Positions 61,623 to 64,000 of a stretch of 64,000 bases of DNA are shown here, one piece after another. A model generated the notes under the pieces. It saw nothing but the letters and a program-made list of their open reading frames with translations, was not told the origin of the DNA and did not search any database. A program made the translations under genes and the position numbers. Origin of the DNA: Amaranthus tricolor (Eukaryota; Streptophyta; Magnoliopsida; Caryophyllales; Amaranthaceae); the NCBI RefSeq assembly GCF_026212465.1, contig NC_080058.1, positions 9,377,485 through 9,441,484 of the forward strand, given 5' to 3'. How positions within the stretch are numbered: the first letter of the stretch is position 1; every line of letters begins with the position of its first letter.

Positions 61623-62432
61623 GAGCATGTACAATGGTTTAATTTTTTTTTGTTTATGTCCTCTTAACTCATCATACCAATGTTTCCCAAAACAAATGTA
61701 CAAGGTTAGGAATTTTATTTTATTTTTCTTTTTTTTACCCAAGCGTATATTGACAAGTGTTATGTATTTATTGGCTTGTAGAAAAACTACTCATATGATA
61801 ATATATAAAAATTAGCAAAATAAAAAAAAATTCAATAGTTCAGATTTTTTTTTCTCTATAAAATGAACCCAAATTTGCATATTTTACATCACATCAAATT
61901 TTGTCATTTTCTCTCACTAGATATAATTAGTATAATAATAATTATGAATCCAAATAACCTAAATTATGGAAATTTTAATTTTCCTAATTATCCAAACTCT
62001 CAAAATAACTCAAATATTGGCCCTTTTGATCCAAATATCCTCAATAATTTCTTTTAATGTCTTAATTTATTATTAATTATCGTTACATTTTGTTATTGAT
62101 AACCAATTGATAATGTCAATTTTTCATTTATTGTTTATAATTAATTAGTTATCGATATATTTTATAATTGACAACCCACAGATTAATTAACATCACTAAA
62201 TCAATATCATAAAATTAATATAATAAATTAAAATATATGAAAATATTAAAAATTTGTATAGTAGGGTATATATAAAGTAGGAAAGAGAAAAAATAAGAGG
62301 ATATTTGAATGTTGGAAAAAATTTAAAAAGAAAAATAATGAAAATAGTAAAATATGATATGAATAAAAGAGATAATAATGTGTCAAATGAAAAAAAAAAT
62401 ATATTTAAGAGGATATAGCATTGTACATGTTC
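61623..62432 (+). mobile_element. PIF/Harbinger deletion derivative
   Basis: An 810-bp element with ends GAGCATGTACAATGG and, reversed, GAACATGTACAATGC, flanked by TTA on both sides (61620-61622 and 62433-62435), the PIF/Harbinger target. The interior keeps only the start of an ORF1-like frame; no transposase is present. It lies about 350 bp upstream of the CBP60 start codon. Confidence 0.85.
61944..62057 (+). pseudogene. Remnant of PIF/Harbinger ORF1
   Basis: Thirty-seven residues, MNPNNLNYGNFNFPNYPNSQ and on to NNFF, rich in Asn and Pro. This resembles the Asn/Pro/Phe-rich N terminus of the Myb-like ORF1 protein of plant PIF/Harbinger elements. The Myb/SANT domain is absent, so the frame is cut off. 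The element context supports the call more than the sequence alone. Confidence 0.5.
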
Positions 62433-62435
62433 TTA

Positions 62436-63491
62436 TGATCTACACTCAGATAGCACTTTGGCTCATGGTGCCTGGCGCCTGGCGGTACACAGAGGGAAAA
62501 GGTAGTTTTTAAAAACTATATGACCGACCTCTTAGGTATAAGACTTGTATTGTCCTTCGGGAATGTTTTTACGCTGCTTTTGTGGGTTACTCCTCTGTCC
62601 TTATAAATCCAACAATTTTTTTTTTTACATAAAAACAAAAAAATTAAATATAATTTGTTAAAGTCATGGAATATTTAAGAAATAAAAAAGTTGTGAAGTC
62701 ATCCTTAAAAATTGAAATATGATTGATAAATTTATTAAAACAAATTAAAACGAAAAAAAAGCAAATTGAATAGGGGCATATAATACTAAGTGGCCAAATG
62801 AAGCAGAAGTGTGTTGTGGTGGGTTGGTGGCTAATACATAGAGAGAAATAGGTTTAGGAAAGCCTTTGAGTATCTTTCTTGTTTTAGTGATTAAACTCCA
62901 TTTAAACTCTATGAAGAGAGTTCAAGCTTTGTGAGTCATATTTCATTAATATATTGTTGAATAGTTATTTAAATATATGCCTATTGAGGGGAGGTGTCCA
63001 AGGTACCATCATAACTTGAATTCTTGCATATTTTTATAATGTTTTTTTTGGTTTATTTGATTACTTAATTATCGTGCTTTGTTTTTCTTGTTTTTTCTTT
63101 CTCCTTATTCATCTTGGTGAGGTTAAAATCCTTTCATTTCACTTGATACACCACACAATGGCAAACAATGTACTAGTAAAGTCAGACAAACCTACAAGAG
63201 GTTCCAAATAATAACACATTACTCTAAGTGGAAAAGTAAGTCGTAAAATTATCAACATAAAAAATGTACATGGTTGGTCTTCATATATAGTTTTACATTA
63301 GTAATGCAAGTTTTATTATGGTAGTATTTTACAAATGAAAGTGTTTAGCTCAAATGCCTAAGGTACTGATCTACACTAACAATCTTAAAGTCTTAATTTG
63401 AAAAGATTGAAAGCATCTATATGAATTAATATATCAAATATCATATAGCTAACTATAACAAGGAAACCTTCTCTTCTTTCGGAACCTTTTC
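62436..63491. other. Intergenic DNA
   Basis: Mostly AT-rich. Bases 62450-62605 are less AT-rich (GGTGCCTGGCGCCTGGCGG) and stand out, but no family was recognised. The part just below 63492 should hold the 3' untranslated region of the gene entering from the right. Confidence 0.45.
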
Positions 63492-63754
63492 TCAACCACT
63501 TTTGGGGTTTGGAATCCATGAATTAGAGGGCAACATTCCTGTGTTGGAATCATAGCCATAACTAACCAAAAAGTCGTTGTCTTGTTCCACCATTGCGGTT
63601 TGAGCCTGAAATGTAGTAGCGGGAGATGGTGGTACTAAATAATCATCAAGATAGCATGAAGGGACATGGACATTATCATAAGATCCTTGTAACATGTTTT
63701 CAACCAAGCAATTGTTCTGTTCATAGATCCCTGGCATTTGAATCTCTTGTTCTT
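63492..63754 (-). CDS. Last exon of an unidentified gene
   Basis: The minus-strand frame is preceded by a good acceptor (TTTGTGTATACAG) and runs 87 codons to a stop: EEQEIQMPGIYEQNN ... WIPNPKSG. It is acidic, with Tyr, Asn and Pro residues (SCYLDDYLVPPSPATT, DNDFLVSYGYDSN), a composition seen in C-terminal tails of plant transcription regulators. No domain is present. Upstream exons would lie beyond the window or in 63760-64000, where none was recognised. Because the neighbour on the same strand is CBP60, a tandem relative was considered, but the sequence does not show CBP60 motifs. Confidence 0.5.
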
Positions 63755-63854
63755 CTGTATACACAAACAAAACAATTGAATCTAATAAAATTTAGAGATT
63801 TCATTATTCAATGTTTTTGTATGAATAGCTATAGAGTATACAACATATTTTGGT

Positions 63855-63960
63855 ATTATGCTATTATTATAAGCTCAAGCTTTTGGTTGAGTTGGTTTCT
63901 TGTCATGGTATTAGTGGCCAATGTGACTAAAGAATCACAGAATTGAATCTCATCCACTTC
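63855..63960 (+). mobile_element. Possible SINE/TRIM-like fragment
   Basis: Contains AAGCTTTTGGTTGAGTTGGT, then CATGGTATTAGTGGCCAATG and GAATTGAATCTCATCC. These resemble a common plant repeat with a tRNA-Met-like CATGGTATCAGAGCC core and a GGTTCGAATC-type box. About 100 bp, with no borders determined. Confidence 0.35.
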
Positions 63961-64000
63961 AAAAAGTATATGTTGTATGTTTAACGGAGCGGGTCGACCC

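Overview
This window is nuclear DNA of a flowering plant. Genes have GT-AG introns, the background is AT-rich, (TA)n tracts are long, and transposons of nearly every plant class are stacked together. The families point to a eudicot. The repeated GAGACCGTCTC-type inverted repeats and the GGTCGAGCG-rich LTRs suggest Caryophyllales (beet, spinach or goosefoot relatives), but that is inference. Nothing bacterial or organellar was seen.

Four host genes can be modelled with splice sites that agree in phase: a short LLM-domain B-GATA transcription factor (7682-8155, +); a DPD1-like DEDDh organelle exonuclease (15680-17201, +); a small J-domain (DnaJ-like) protein (35308-36611, +); and a CBP60-type calmodulin-binding transcription factor (61275 down to 57084, -). 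A fifth, unrecognised gene enters from the right edge with its last exon (63754-63492, -). An RFL-type PPR gene (44799 onward, +) is a relic split by later insertions.

Most of the rest is mobile DNA, much of it with exact borders. 1-7 kb: TA microsatellites around a MITE, a solo LTR inside another LTR (TSD GTTGG), a Stowaway MITE and a MULE-derived MITE (TSD TATTATTTT). 9.0-10.2 kb: a non-autonomous hAT (TSD GAGATGAC). 19.2-28.5 kb: a decayed Copia element carrying a younger Copia in its gag gene in reverse orientation (TSD TGACA). 30.2-33.2 kb: a mariner-like element with a DD39D transposase pseudogene and an extra small ORF on the other strand. 40.0-44.6 kb: a Mutator-like element (TSD TGAAAGTTG) joining a truncated mudrA-type gene to a plant mobile domain (PMD) gene; it sits 225 bp upstream of the PPR relic. 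48.6-52.3 kb: an RTE-like LINE remnant. 53.5-56.0 kb: a hAT with CCGGTTCC-rich ends. 59-61 kb: two solo LTRs within the CBP60 gene. 61.6-62.4 kb: a PIF/Harbinger deletion derivative close upstream of CBP60.

The host genes show no operon-like relation. The main biology is how transposons have rebuilt a PPR locus and crowded the 5' half of a CBP60 immune-type regulator. Features most worth a second look are the palindrome array shared by the MULE and its MITE, the MULE-PMD chimera, the 85-residue ORF inside the mariner element, and the LTR next to CBP60 exon 2.
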